A stretch of 63,864 bases of DNA from Ohessyouella blattaphilus (GTDB lineage: Bacteria > Bacillota > Clostridia > Lachnospirales > Lachnospiraceae): positions 1-63,864 of the forward strand of contig NZ_JAMXOC010000018.1 in assembly GCF_024721265.1 (NCBI RefSeq). Direction: 5' to 3'. Shown here piece after piece: positions 24,645 through 33,643 of this stretch; position 1 is the first letter of the stretch, and each line of letters opens with the position of its first letter. Position numbers and translations under genes: made by a program. The notes under the pieces are model-generated. The model did no database searches. It saw only the letters and a list, made by a program, of their open reading frames with translations, and was not told where the DNA came from.

Positions 24645-25175
24645 CTATTCTACCCCTTCAACCACACCGATATACGGTAAATTCCGATATTTCTGGGCGT
24701 AATCTAGGCCATAGCCGACCACAAATTCATCAGGAATCGCAAAGCCTAGGTAATCGACCTTGATGTCCTTTACAATTCGGCGCTCTGGCTTATCTAGAAG
24801 CGTACAAAGACGCAAGCTCTTTGGCTTTCTGTCTTTAAAGTTCTCAATTAAGTATGACAAGGTCCGTCCGGAATCGATGATATCCTCCACAATCAGGACG
24901 TCCTTTCCCTCTAAAGGTTCATCCAAATCCTTCACGATGCGGACAACGCCGCTAGATTTGGTATCATCGCCGTAGCTGGATACGCTCATAAAGTCCATAG
25001 AAACCGGTACGGTAATGCGCTTTGCTAGCTCACACATAAAGAAAACGCCGCCCTTTAGGACACAGATTAAGTGTACCGATCTGCCAGCGTAGTCTTTGCT
25101 GATTTGTTCTCCTAATGTTTTTATTCTTTTTGCTACCTCTTCTTCGGGTATCATTTCTCTAACCGATTCTGCCAT
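24645..25175 (-). CDS. hpt: Hypoxanthine phosphoribosyltransferase
   Basis: A 176-residue purine-salvage enzyme with the PRPP motif VLIVEDIIDSGRTLSYLIE and the flexible-loop MDFMSVSSYGDDTKSSG. It converts hypoxanthine or guanine and PRPP to IMP or GMP. The ATG at 25175 has AAAGGAGA upstream and is preferred over the longer frame to 25196. It overlaps the tilS 3' end by 17 bases. Confidence 0.95.
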   Translation of the reverse strand: MAESVREMIPEEEVAKRIKTLGEQISKDYAGRSVHLICVLKGGVFFMCELAKRITVPVSMDFMSVSSYGDDTKSSGVVRIVKDLDEPLEGKDVLIVEDIIDSGRTLSYLIENFKDRKPKSLRLCTLLDKPERRIVKDIKVDYLGFAIPDEFVVGYGLDYAQKYRNLPYIGVVEGVE

Positions 25176-26514
25176 TTTTTGTAATCTCCTTTTCAAAACT
25201 TATCTCAACAACTGTCCGCGTTTGCTCACTCACCTGATAATAGGGGCTTTGCCGATAGCCTACCACCCACATCACGTGATTTCCATCACAGACAAGGGGT
25301 ATCTCGGCCCTTTTATCTCGATCTATTTTCTCGTCGATAAAGAATTGCTTCAGTTTTTTCTTATCGCCGTTTTTATTGATGGTTAAATAGTCCCCTGCCC
25401 CTCTATTTCTAATCGCAAGACTATCCTTTATTCTATCATAATCGAACCATTTCGTGTAGGTTCCCCGGGGAAATTTTTCTAGCTTCTCGGCGATTTCAAA
25501 AATCCGGATCTCTGGCTGAGGAACTTTTCCCCCACCCTGCTCTTTTTTCTTTTGCAGAAGCACCCCGTCGTAGGTTCGTCTAGCCTGAATCTCATAAGGA
25601 AGATCAAGCAAACGCCCCCCTTGTTTTTCAAATAGTTCTTCTAATTGCCGAACGTGAATACGGCCTAAATCCTTGCGCTTTTCGCTGGCCCTGCTTAAAA
25701 ACTCTAACAGAAATTCTCCTCTAAGAGCCGGCGGCACTTCTCTATAGACACTCTCTACCGCCAATAGGCCACCGCCCTCTGTAGCGATCAGCCCTCGCTT
25801 AAGATAAGGCGAGAGCGCTTCTCTTGCAAAAGCCGCTAACGCTTCTAGTCGATTTGCGCTTTCGTTGATATGCAAAATCGTCTGCTGATTGACCTGTTCT
25901 GTCAAATAGGGCAGGACGTGGTTGCGGATTTTGTTGCGCGTATATTCGTCTTCGCAGTTGGTCTCATCGATAACATAAGCTAGTCCCCGACCCTCTAGGT
26001 AAGTCATAATCTCTTCTTTTTGCACACAGAGAAGAGGGCGAATATAGGGGAAACTCACCGGCTTAATCCCTGTTAAACCAAGGACGCCGCTACCTCTGCA
26101 TAGATTGAGCAAGAAGGTCTCCGCATTATCGTCCATATGGTGACCGAGAGCGATTTTATTCGCTCCATACTTTTCTAGTGTCTCCTGAAACAACTGATGG
26201 CGCAGCTTGCGCCCAGCTTCTTCGCTTGAGAGCTTATGGAGGCATCCATAGGCTTTCACATCCGCTCTTTCTACCACTAATTCAACCTGGTGCTCCTGAC
26301 AAAGAGCCGTGACGAATTCCTCATCGACAGTCGCCGCCCCCCGCAGCTGATGGTTTAAATGAACGGCAATCAGCTCTAGCTCTAGCACCGCTTTGAGCTC
26401 ATTTAAAACAGAAAAAAGGCAGACCGAGTCAGGTCCTCCGGATAAGCCGATGACCACTCTGTCGCCTTTACTAAGCATTTGCTGCTCTTTCATATATTTT
26501 TCAATCTTCTGCAC
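25159..26514 (-). CDS. tilS: tRNA(Ile)-lysidine synthase
   Basis: A 451-residue TilS: PP-loop SGGPDSVCLFSVL near residue 25, LALGHHMDDNAETFLLNLCRGSG, and a C-terminal substrate domain (IRNRGAGDYLTINKNGDKKKLKQFF). It modifies C34 of tRNA-Ile(CAU) so it reads AUA. The start is GTG at 26514 with AAAGGA upstream. In relatives spoIIE usually lies between divIC and tilS; here only 60 bases separate them. Confidence 0.95.
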   Translation of the reverse strand: MQKIEKYMKEQQMLSKGDRVVIGLSGGPDSVCLFSVLNELKAVLELELIAVHLNHQLRGAATVDEEFVTALCQEHQVELVVERADVKAYGCLHKLSSEEAGRKLRHQLFQETLEKYGANKIALGHHMDDNAETFLLNLCRGSGVLGLTGIKPVSFPYIRPLLCVQKEEIMTYLEGRGLAYVIDETNCEDEYTRNKIRNHVLPYLTEQVNQQTILHINESANRLEALAAFAREALSPYLKRGLIATEGGGLLAVESVYREVPPALRGEFLLEFLSRASEKRKDLGRIHVRQLEELFEKQGGRLLDLPYEIQARRTYDGVLLQKKKEQGGGKVPQPEIRIFEIAEKLEKFPRGTYTKWFDYDRIKDSLAIRNRGAGDYLTINKNGDKKKLKQFFIDEKIDRDKRAEIPLVCDGNHVMWVVGYRQSPYYQVSEQTRTVVEISFEKEITKNGRIG

Positions 26515-26574
26515 AGTTATATCCTTTCATCAACCGCCTTCATATTGGAAAAAGCTTCGGGAATCTCCCAAAGC

Positions 26575-26898
26575 TTATTGTGCTTTAAATATTATTTCAT
26601 TCTCATATACAAGCCCTAACTTCTCACGAGCCGTATCCTCAACGTAAGCATCGGAACCAACGTAGTCTTCCAGATCTTCAATCTCTTCCGTCCGCTTCTC
26701 CTCGGCCTCAATCTGCGTCTGTAACTCCGCCTGAGTAGCCTCGTGCTGTTTCGCCTTCGCTCTTAAGCCAATGCTATTAACCGAAATAACTCCTGCTAAA
26801 ACAAGAAGTACCAGTACTACCAAAAACATACTTGCGCGATTTGCCCGATATTTTTTTCTTCTGACTTTCTTTTCTTGTCTAGCCTTTACACCTGTCAT
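26575..26898 (-). CDS. divIC: DivIC/FtsL-type septum formation initiator
   Basis: A 107-residue single-pass protein: basic N-terminus, membrane segment at about residues 24-44, a coiled-coil to about residue 85, then the family's C-terminal DTAREKLGLVYENEIIFK. It stabilises the divisome with FtsL and DivIB. The ATG at 26898 has GGGGAG upstream. It is separated from rqcP by a 252-base gap where yabP and yabQ would be in spore-formers. Confidence 0.92.
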   Translation of the reverse strand: MTGVKARQEKKVRRKKYRANRASMFLVVLVLLVLAGVISVNSIGLRAKAKQHEATQAELQTQIEAEEKRTEEIEDLEDYVGSDAYVEDTAREKLGLVYENEIIFKAQ

Positions 26899-27150
26899 AA
26901 TTATTCTCCCCTAATACCTATCGCATTACGTATAACATCCATAGTTTGTCAAAAACATAACCGACCAACCTTATAATATCGAATAATCAATAGACTGACA
27001 ACAGTAAAAGATGTAGAATTTTTTTCTAACAAATAACTTGTTTCTTCTTATTAATAGACAATTATTCTAAGCAATCACAACACCTTGTATCTTCGTCTCA
27101 ATATTTTCACAACCTCTTGTATGTTGAAATTGCACAAAAGCTTTTTGCTT
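26899..27150. other. AT-rich gap at the usual yabP-yabQ position
   Basis: No open frame, tRNA or strong hairpin with a T-run is seen. A TTGACA (minus strand, about 26946-26951) may serve the divIC promoter, but no good -10 is found. The gap sits exactly where yabP and yabQ lie in spore-forming relatives. Confidence 0.5.
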
Positions 27151-27390
27151 TTAGAGGTATTTATATAGCTCAGCAGCCTCATCTTTCTTCGTAGTGTCCT
27201 TAATTTCAAGGACTTCCACCTTTACAGCATTTGTTCCAAACTGAATCTCAATTATATCCCCTGGCTTCACTTTAACGGAAGCCTTCGCCGCATTCCCATT
27301 TACTAACACTCTTCCGGCGTCACAAGCTTCATTTGCTACTGTCCGCCGTTTGATCAAACGAGACACTTTTAAAAATTTATCCAATCGCAT
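27151..27390 (-). CDS. rqcP: S4-domain RNA-binding protein RqcP (YabO)
   Basis: A 79-residue S4-domain protein (MRLDKFLKVSRLIKRRTVANEACDAGRVLVN start in the family pattern). RqcP works with RqcH in C-terminal tailing of nascent chains on stalled 50S subunits. The frame extends to 27441, but the ATG at 27390 gives the conserved start. It is 60 bases downstream of hup, the usual Gram-positive order. Confidence 0.9.
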   Translation of the reverse strand: MRLDKFLKVSRLIKRRTVANEACDAGRVLVNGNAAKASVKVKPGDIIEIQFGTNAVKVEVLEIKDTTKKDEAAELYKYL

Positions 27391-27450
27391 AATACTACCC
27401 CGCCTCCATAAAAATAGAGAGCCGAAGCTCTCTATTTGCATACGCCATAC

Positions 27451-27726
27451 TTATTTATTAACTGCGTCTTTCAAAGCTTTACCAGCCTTAAACTTTGGAG
27501 CTTTGCTGGCAGCGATCTTCATTGTAGCACCTGTTTGTGGGTTTCTACCTTCTCTAGCTGCTCTTTCGCTAACTTCAAAAGTACCAAAGCCAACTAATTG
27601 AATTTTATTCCCCTTTTTTAGTTCGCTTGTTACCACATCAACAAAAGCTTTCAAAGCCTTTTCTGAGTCTTTTTTAGCAAGTCCTGCCTGATCAGCAATC
27701 GCTGCTACTAATTCTGTTTTGTTCAT
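27451..27726 (-). CDS. hup: DNA-binding protein HU
   Basis: A 91-residue [43 protein letters not shown] and the [10 protein letters not shown] tail. It bends and compacts DNA. It starts the hup-rqcP unit, has GAGGAGGA upstream and a near-perfect promoter, consistent with high expression. Confidence 0.97.
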   Translation of the reverse strand: MNKTELVAAIADQAGLAKKDSEKALKAFVDVVTSELKKGNKIQLVGFGTFEVSERAAREGRNPQTGATMKIAASKAPKFKAGKALKDAVNK

Positions 27727-27798
27727 GGAAAAATCCTCCTCGTAAAATGATCTTCTTTTATTTGGCAGGCGTGATTACTGTGCTTGCCCTTAGTTAAA

Positions 27799-27827
27799 GT
27801 TATAACTGTTTTGCTACCCCTTGTCAA
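27799..27827 (-). promoter_or_regulatory. hup promoter
   Basis: TTGACA (27822-27827), 17-base spacer, TATAAC (27799-27804), about 75 bases upstream of the hup start. Confidence 0.8.
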
Positions 27828-27891
27828 GAAAAAATCGCCTGTTTATCCTTATTTTATAAGGTTTTTAGGCATTTTAGAGTACTTTTGGTTA

Positions 27892-29628
27892 TTATAGCAA
27901 ATTATGTAATAAATTTTGAATACTTTCCTGCATTTTTTTAGTGCAATTTCTAGCATCTTCGGCATTTTTACCTTTAATACCAAAGTAAATTTTAACTTTT
28001 GGTTCTGTCCCTGAAGGGCGAACACAGGCCCAAGCATCGCCTTCTAGCTCATAGTAAAGTACATCTGAGGTTGGTAAACCGGTTGATGTTTTTTCACCTG
28101 TCACAACATCGGTGATGGTACCCGTTTGATAGTCTCTTACCTTCTGTACTTTCACCTCGCCAAAAGCCTGAGGTGGTGTTTCTCTTAGGGTCTTCATAAT
28201 GTGCTGAATCTTCTCTAAACCATCGATTCCCGCTAAGGTAATCGCCTCGATATCATCAACGAAGTAACCGTAGCGCTCGTACATCTCCTGCACCACATCC
28301 CATAGGGTCTTGCCTTTCGTCTTATAGAAAGCGGCAGCTTCACAAAGAGCCATACTCGCTACAATAGCATCCTTATCTCTGGCGTGTGTACCAATTAAGC
28401 AGCCGTAACTCTCTTCGAAGCCGAAGAGGTACTTTCCTTTACCGGTGGTCTCGAACTCAAGAATCTTTTGTCCAATATACTTAAAGCCGGTTAGCACTTC
28501 AATTAGGCCAATATCGTAGTATTTGGCAATAGCATCCGCCATATTTGTAGTGACAATCGTTTTAATTAAGTAGCCGTCTTCCGGAAGCGATCCCGCGGTA
28601 GCTTTTTTCTGGCCGATTTCATAGTCCGCTAATAGACAGCCCGAGACATTTCCTGTCAATACTTCGTATTCTCCAGACTTAGCATCTTTCACGTAGACGC
28701 CTAGACGGTCTGCATCTGGATCCGTCGCTAGCACCAAATCCGCATCTACTTCTTTGGCTAGTTTAAGACCTAAGGTAAAGGCTTCTTTAGCTTCTGGATT
28801 CGGATAAGAAACCGTCGGGAAGTTGCCATCGGGAAGCTCTTGTTCTTTCACTATGTAGACATTTTTAAACCCTAGTTCCTTTAGCACTCGGCGCACAGGG
28901 ATATTGCCGGTACCGTGAAGAGGGCTATAGACGATTTTAAGCTCGGCGCCCTCTTTCGCAATCGCCTCAGGATGGAGTACCAGCTTCTTTAACTCCTCGA
29001 TATACGCGGTGTCAATCTTATCGCCAATTACTTCATAAAGCCCATCGGCTTCTGCTTGGCTCTTAGAAATCGTTTTAAGGGCAGCATAATCAGAGATTGC
29101 GTTAACCTCATCCATAATTCCTTTATCATGAGGCGGGGTAATCTGGGCGCCGTCGGCCCAGTAGACTTTATAGCCGTTGTATTCTGGTGGGTTGTGGCTA
29201 GCCGTAATGTTAATGCCGGCGATGCAACCGAGCTCGCGCACTGCAAACGATAGTTCCGGAGTCGGACGAAGGGCGTCAAAAACATAGGCCTTAATGCCAT
29301 TTGCTGCTAAGCAAAGAGCGGATGCTTCCGCAAACTCTGGTGACATATTCCGAGAATCGTAGGCAATTGCCACTTTCTTTTCTCCTGGTTGTTTTAGGAT
29401 ATAATTCGCCAACCCTTGGGTAGCTTTGCGAATTGTATAGATATTTAAGCGGTTTGTTCCGGCGCCGATAATGCCTCTAAGGCCAGCCGTTCCAAACTCT
29501 AAATCTTTATAGAACCGTTCTTTAATTTCTTTTTCATCACCGGCAATGCCTCTTAGCTCTGCCTTAGTCTCCTCGTCAAAACAAGGGTTTTCTAACCATT
29601 CTTGATACGATTTTTGATAGTCCATCAT
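27892..29628 (-). CDS. Phosphoglucomutase/phosphomannomutase (PgcA type)
   Basis: A 578-residue alpha-D-phosphohexomutase interconverting glucose-1-P and glucose-6-P. Visible are the phosphoserine loop TASHNPPEYNGYK, metal loop ATDPDADRLG, sugar-binding GFEESYG and phosphate-binding RPSGTEPKVKIY. Length fits the long PgcA-like class. There are two ATG codons at the start; the second (29625) has better spacing to GGGAGG. With glgC/glgD it links sugar phosphates to glycogen. Confidence 0.95.
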   Translation of the reverse strand: MMDYQKSYQEWLENPCFDEETKAELRGIAGDEKEIKERFYKDLEFGTAGLRGIIGAGTNRLNIYTIRKATQGLANYILKQPGEKKVAIAYDSRNMSPEFAEASALCLAANGIKAYVFDALRPTPELSFAVRELGCIAGINITASHNPPEYNGYKVYWADGAQITPPHDKGIMDEVNAISDYAALKTISKSQAEADGLYEVIGDKIDTAYIEELKKLVLHPEAIAKEGAELKIVYSPLHGTGNIPVRRVLKELGFKNVYIVKEQELPDGNFPTVSYPNPEAKEAFTLGLKLAKEVDADLVLATDPDADRLGVYVKDAKSGEYEVLTGNVSGCLLADYEIGQKKATAGSLPEDGYLIKTIVTTNMADAIAKYYDIGLIEVLTGFKYIGQKILEFETTGKGKYLFGFEESYGCLIGTHARDKDAIVASMALCEAAAFYKTKGKTLWDVVQEMYERYGYFVDDIEAITLAGIDGLEKIQHIMKTLRETPPQAFGEVKVQKVRDYQTGTITDVVTGEKTSTGLPTSDVLYYELEGDAWACVRPSGTEPKVKIYFGIKGKNAEDARNCTKKMQESIQNLLHNLL

Positions 29629-29637
29629 TCGTCCTCC

Positions 29638-30987
29638 CTAATTTTTATCTTCCTCATTATACAATAATTTTACCTCTTTAAGAAGATGTTCTTTACGATT
29701 CAATTCTGGGTTTTCAATAACCAGGTCTAAAAGGCGTGCTAGCTCTTCGCCGATCGTCTTTCCCGGTGGCACTCCCAGAGCTAATAAATCCCGGCCGTTA
29801 ACCGCTAGCTCCTGTATTTCTGTGCACTCCCCTCTCTCCTCAATTTCCTGAAAGATTTCCCTGATTGCTTGAATGTTTTCTAGCTTTTCCTTTTGCCTGT
29901 ATTCGCTTTGGGCCAGAGTATCCGCCCGGCGCACCTGCAAATAGAGGGGAAATAAATCCTTGCCGATTTTATTCACCGCCCGGCGCACTGCTTTTGGCGT
30001 TGCCGGCATGCGGTAGTCGTGATAACAAACTAACTTTACCACCTGACGCCTGGTTTCATTATCGAATTTCAATCGCCGCAGAATATTCTTCGCCAGCTCT
30101 TCACTGCCAAGAGCGTGCTTTTTAAAGTGGGCTCGTCCGGCCTCGTCGATAGTCTTATACTGGGGCTTTCCCATATCATGCAATAGCATGGTTAACCGCA
30201 AGACTTTATCATTCGGAATTTTCTCCATGCTAACGAGCGTGTGAATTCCCACGTTATAGCGATGATGAGGCGTCTCTTGTTCGGTCTTCATTAGAATGTC
30301 AAACTCCGGCAAGAATTCTTTGGTAATTCCTAATTGGTACGCTTCTTCTAGCATCTCCGGGTGGTCCGAGGTAATTAGTTTTACCAGTTCTACCCGAATT
30401 CGCTCCGCGCTAATTTTCTTTAAATTCTCCGCTAGCGCGCTCATCCCCGCCTTCGTCTCTGGCGCAATCCCAAACCCTAACTGGGCCGCAAAGCGCACCC
30501 CTCGCAAAATTCGCAGCGCATCCTCACTAAATCGCTCTCCGGCATCTCCTACGCAGCGGATCACCTTCTTCTCAAGATCATCACGCCCACCAAATAAATC
30601 CACAAAACCTCGGCTTTCACTATAGGCCATCGCGTTAATCGTGAAGTCTCGGCGCTTCAAATCCTCTTCTAGGTTTCTGGTATAAGCGACACTCGTGGGA
30701 TGCCTGGCATCCTCATACTCACCGTCAATTCGATAGGTCGTCACCTCAAATCCTTGACCGCCTACCAGTACGGTAACCGTTCCGTGCTCAATCCCTGTAT
30801 CCACTGTTCTCGGAAATAACGATTTCACCTGCTCTGGCATCGCCTGAGTGGTAATGTCCCAGTCCTCCGGCTCCCGCCCAAGAAGCGTATCTCGCACACA
30901 GCCACCTACTGCATAAGCCTCATATCCCGCCACTTCTAGTTTTTCAATTATATTATGAACTTCCTTGGGTAAAATAAACTTTTTCAT
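29638..30987 (-). CDS. cca: CCA tRNA nucleotidyltransferase
   Basis: A 449-residue enzyme adding CCA to tRNA 3' ends: GYEAYAVGGCVRDTLLGREPEDWDI head, RRDFTINAMAY, DALRILRGVRFAAQL neck and an HD domain (LLHDMGKP). The frame extends to 31056, but the family start MKKFILPKEV lies at 30987. There GGAGG is only one base from the ATG, whereas a promoter -10 ends seven bases upstream, so a leaderless transcript is likely. The gene is essential here because the window's tRNA genes lack CCA. Confidence 0.93.
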   Translation of the reverse strand: MKKFILPKEVHNIIEKLEVAGYEAYAVGGCVRDTLLGREPEDWDITTQAMPEQVKSLFPRTVDTGIEHGTVTVLVGGQGFEVTTYRIDGEYEDARHPTSVAYTRNLEEDLKRRDFTINAMAYSESRGFVDLFGGRDDLEKKVIRCVGDAGERFSEDALRILRGVRFAAQLGFGIAPETKAGMSALAENLKKISAERIRVELVKLITSDHPEMLEEAYQLGITKEFLPEFDILMKTEQETPHHRYNVGIHTLVSMEKIPNDKVLRLTMLLHDMGKPQYKTIDEAGRAHFKKHALGSEELAKNILRRLKFDNETRRQVVKLVCYHDYRMPATPKAVRRAVNKIGKDLFPLYLQVRRADTLAQSEYRQKEKLENIQAIREIFQEIEERGECTEIQELAVNGRDLLALGVPPGKTIGEELARLLDLVIENPELNRKEHLLKEVKLLYNEEDKN

Positions 30988-30993
30988 TCCTCC

Positions 30994-31022
30994 ATTATAC
31001 ATGGGAAGGTCGTTTTTTTCAA
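30994..31022 (-). promoter_or_regulatory. cca promoter, start codon at the predicted +1
   Basis: TTGAAA (31017-31022), 17-base spacer, TATAAT (30994-30999). The predicted transcription start falls at about 30987, the A of the cca ATG. The -35 overlaps the T-run of the proS terminator. Confidence 0.7.
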
Positions 31023-31057
31023 AAAAAGGTGCATCCCTCTTTTTTGAGAGATACACC
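31019..31057 (-). terminator. Intrinsic terminator of proS
   Basis: GGTGTATCTCTC pairs with GAGGGATGCACC (two mismatches), followed leftward by seven T. It lies 12 bases after the proS stop. Confidence 0.88.
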
Positions 31058-31069
31058 CCTTGTTTAAAA

Positions 31070-32512
31070 CTAGTAAGATTGGCCCCAGTATGCCATATGC
31101 TTAGCTGGCTTACCGCACCAGATACATTTATCGTCGATCATTTCTTCATCTTCGATTAAGCATCTTGTCGAGGCGCCACCCGTTACATACTTAACTTCGC
31201 CTTCACACTCTTCGTCACCACACCAGCAAGCTTTGACAAAACCTTTGTTCTTAGAGAACTTTTCTTTCATTTCGTCTAAGGTTGTCGCCGTGTAGATCCG
31301 TTCTTTCATAAACTTCTCTGCTCGGTCGTACATATCCTTTTGAATCGTCTCGAGGATTTCTCTTAACTTCGTCGCGATCTCGTCTAGTTTAACCACGATT
31401 TTTTCGCTGTTGTCACGACGAACGACGACTACTTGGTTGTTCTCGATATCCTTTGGCCCGATTTCAATTCTCGTAGGAATTCCTAACATCTCTTGTTCCG
31501 AGAACTTCCATCCTGGACTCTTGTCAGAATCATCAATACGCACTCTGTAGCCCGCCGCTTTTAGCTCTTCGTAAAGCTCATTGGCGCGGTCAAGTACGCC
31601 TTCCTTATGCATAGCAATTGGAATTACCCGGCATTCTACAGATGCTACTTTTGGTGGCAATACCAATCCGCTGTCGTCACCGTGAACCATGATTAACGCA
31701 CCGATACTTCTCGTCGACCAGCCCCAAGACGTTTCATAAACGCTCTTTAGCTGATTGTCTTTATCGATATATTTAATGTCAAACGCATCAGCAAAGCCAC
31801 TTCCGAAAAAGTGAGAGGTTGCTGATTGAAGGGCTTTCCCATCGTGCATGAGCGCTTCGATTGTATAGGTGTCTTGAGCACCGGCAAACTTCTCGTTCTC
31901 CGCTTTACGTCCTGATACGAAAGGAATTGCTAGGGTTTCGCGGTAGCAGTCTTCATAGACACGAAGCATTTGTAGGGTGCGCTCTTCTGCTTCTTCATAA
32001 GTCGCGTGAATGGTGTGACCTTCTTGCCATAAGAACTCACGAGAACGTAGGAAAGGTCTCGTCGTTTTTTCCCAGCGAAGTACGGAATTCCATTGATTCC
32101 ACACCTTTGGTAAGTCTCTATAGGACTGAACGGTCTTCGCCCACAAATCGCAGAATAAGGTCTCTGAAGTCGGACGAATACACAATCTTTCCTGTAATCT
32201 CTCCATACCACCGTGAGTTACCCAGGCAACTTCCGGAGCGAAGCCTTCGATATGATCTGCTTCTTTCTCAAGGAGCGACTCCGGAATCAGCATCGGTAAA
32301 GATACGTTTTCCACGCCTGTTTCCTTAAAACGTCTGTCCAAATCGCCCATGATTAATTCCCAGATGGCATAACCGTTTGGTAGATAGTTAAGACATCCCT
32401 TAACACTGGAGTAATCACAAAGCTCTGCTTCCTTAACAACATCCGTATACCACTGAGCGAAGTTCTCATCTCTAGAGGTAATTCGTTTTACTAACTTCTT
32501 TTCTTTTGACAT
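31070..32512 (-). CDS. proS: Prolyl-tRNA synthetase (short, archaeal/eukaryotic type)
   Basis: A 480-residue class II synthetase of the type lacking the bacterial editing insertion. It has the motif 2 region RWEKTTRPFLRSREFLWQEGHT, HGDDSGLVLPPKVA near motif 3, and a C-terminal domain with a CxxCGE-type cysteine pair and CIWCG, likely binding zinc. It charges tRNA-Pro. Expression is controlled by the T-box leader upstream. Confidence 0.96.
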   Translation of the reverse strand: MSKEKKLVKRITSRDENFAQWYTDVVKEAELCDYSSVKGCLNYLPNGYAIWELIMGDLDRRFKETGVENVSLPMLIPESLLEKEADHIEGFAPEVAWVTHGGMERLQERLCIRPTSETLFCDLWAKTVQSYRDLPKVWNQWNSVLRWEKTTRPFLRSREFLWQEGHTIHATYEEAEERTLQMLRVYEDCYRETLAIPFVSGRKAENEKFAGAQDTYTIEALMHDGKALQSATSHFFGSGFADAFDIKYIDKDNQLKSVYETSWGWSTRSIGALIMVHGDDSGLVLPPKVASVECRVIPIAMHKEGVLDRANELYEELKAAGYRVRIDDSDKSPGWKFSEQEMLGIPTRIEIGPKDIENNQVVVVRRDNSEKIVVKLDEIATKLREILETIQKDMYDRAEKFMKERIYTATTLDEMKEKFSKNKGFVKACWCGDEECEGEVKYVTGGASTRCLIEDEEMIDDKCIWCGKPAKHMAYWGQSY

Positions 32513-32587
32513 TTTTTGCCTCCTCTTTTCTCGCAGGGCCCTTGCCCCACCGCTATGTTACTTGGGAAAACATCGGCTAAATTTGCG

Positions 32588-32815
32588 TACAAAAAAAGCC
32601 GCAACACTCATCTCCCAATAAAGGGACCGAAATGCTCGGCGGTACCACCCTCGTTAACTACAACCCTTTTGTAGCTCGCTTCATTAGCCGTTAACGCCGG
32701 CATCTACGCTGCAGATTAGTGCAGTGACTCCAAGGTGGGTTTGGTACAGTTCATGACAAGAATCTTTCACCGCGTGATTCTCTCTCTTTGGACAGCTTGT
32801 ACGTACTAGGCCTCT
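32588..32815 (-). promoter_or_regulatory. T-box leader of proS
   Basis: The antiterminator bulge sequence AACGAGGGTGGTACCGC lies at 32639-32655 (complement), followed by a terminator hairpin and seven T (32591-32597). Upstream, the stem I features AGAGAGAGAA and GGTGAAAG are visible. A proline specifier CCC followed by ACC sits at 32737-32739; a nearby CCA (about 32742-32744) is the alternative. Uncharged tRNA-Pro would stabilise the antiterminator and switch on proS. Confidence 0.92.
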
Positions 32816-32935
32816 TCACAGTCGAAATATACAACTTATTTGTAATAATAGCTAATTTTATATTGCTTGTCAACCGAAAAAGCCTTATCCTCAAGTTAAC
32901 CTATTTACCTAACCACTACCAAGGAGAAGGCAAAC

Positions 32936-33562
32936 ATGCACGATTTAGAGATTCTATACGAAGATGCAGATATCATCGTCATCTATAAACCGAAAGGCCT
33001 GGCCACTCAAAGTGCCAGCTTTCGCACAAAAGACGCCACCGATATCCTACGTCTGCATTTACGAGAACAAGCCCCCCAAAAGGAGCCTTATCTAGGCGTG
33101 ATTCACCGCCTAGATACCCCTGTTGACGGCAAGCTGGTCTTTGCCAAAAACAAACAAGCGGCGGCGGCATTATCTACGCAGATGCAAAACGGCGCTTTTA
33201 CCAAAATCTATGAAGCCTGCGTCCACGGACAGATGCCCGCAAAAGAAGGCTCCCTTGATGATTATTTATTAAAAGAAAAAAAGGGCAACCACTCAAAAGT
33301 CGTAGCCAAAGGAACTCCCGGCGCTAAACATGCCACTTTAGAGTACCGCTTGCTGGCCTACGATGCAGGAAGAGACGAAAGCCATCTCGAGATTCATCTG
33401 GGCACCGGTCGCCATCACCAGATTCGCGTACAGCTAGCAAATTGTGGACACCCCCTGGTTGGGGATACCAAATACGGTATGGACGCTCCCGAGGAACTAA
33501 AGCTTAGCGCCACCACTTTGTGTTTTCTCCATCCACGGACAAAAAAACAGCTACGCTTTTGA
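32936..33562 (+). CDS. Short RluA-family pseudouridine synthase
   Basis: A 208-residue RluA/RluD-like protein without an S4 domain. The catalytic aspartate is in HRLDTPVDG; the usual TSG after it is changed to VDG. Later motifs are present (HLGTGRHHQIRVQLANCGHPLVGDTKYG). The C-terminus stops at RTKKQLRF, a little shorter than usual. It stands alone facing spoVG; its stop lies inside a bidirectional terminator. Confidence 0.85.
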   Translation: MHDLEILYEDADIIVIYKPKGLATQSASFRTKDATDILRLHLREQAPQKEPYLGVIHRLDTPVDGKLVFAKNKQAAAALSTQMQNGAFTKIYEACVHGQMPAKEGSLDDYLLKEKKGNHSKVVAKGTPGAKHATLEYRLLAYDAGRDESHLEIHLGTGRHHQIRVQLANCGHPLVGDTKYGMDAPEELKLSATTLCFLHPRTKKQLRF

Positions 33563-33582
33563 ATCTTCAAAGCGTAGCTGTT
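33546..33582. terminator. Bidirectional terminator between rluA-like gene and spoVG
   Basis: A perfect 14-bp stem, AACAGCTACGCTTT/AAAGCGTAGCTGTT. Leftward it is followed by seven T, rightward by TTTCCTCCCTT. The rluA-like stop codon is in the loop. Confidence 0.9.
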
Positions 33583-33643
33583 TCCTCCCTTAAATTCCCC
33601 AATATTTGTTGGAGTCAAGATTAACTGGTGTCGCCACTATGGT

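Noticed and set aside
27125-27150. AAAAGC/GCTTTT hairpin after rqcP as terminator
   Set aside because: Weak stem and no T-tract in the transcribed direction.
27847-27861. CCTTAT/ATAAGG hairpin as terminator of pgm
   Set aside because: Only six pairs of mostly A/T and no T-run directly after it in the leftward direction.
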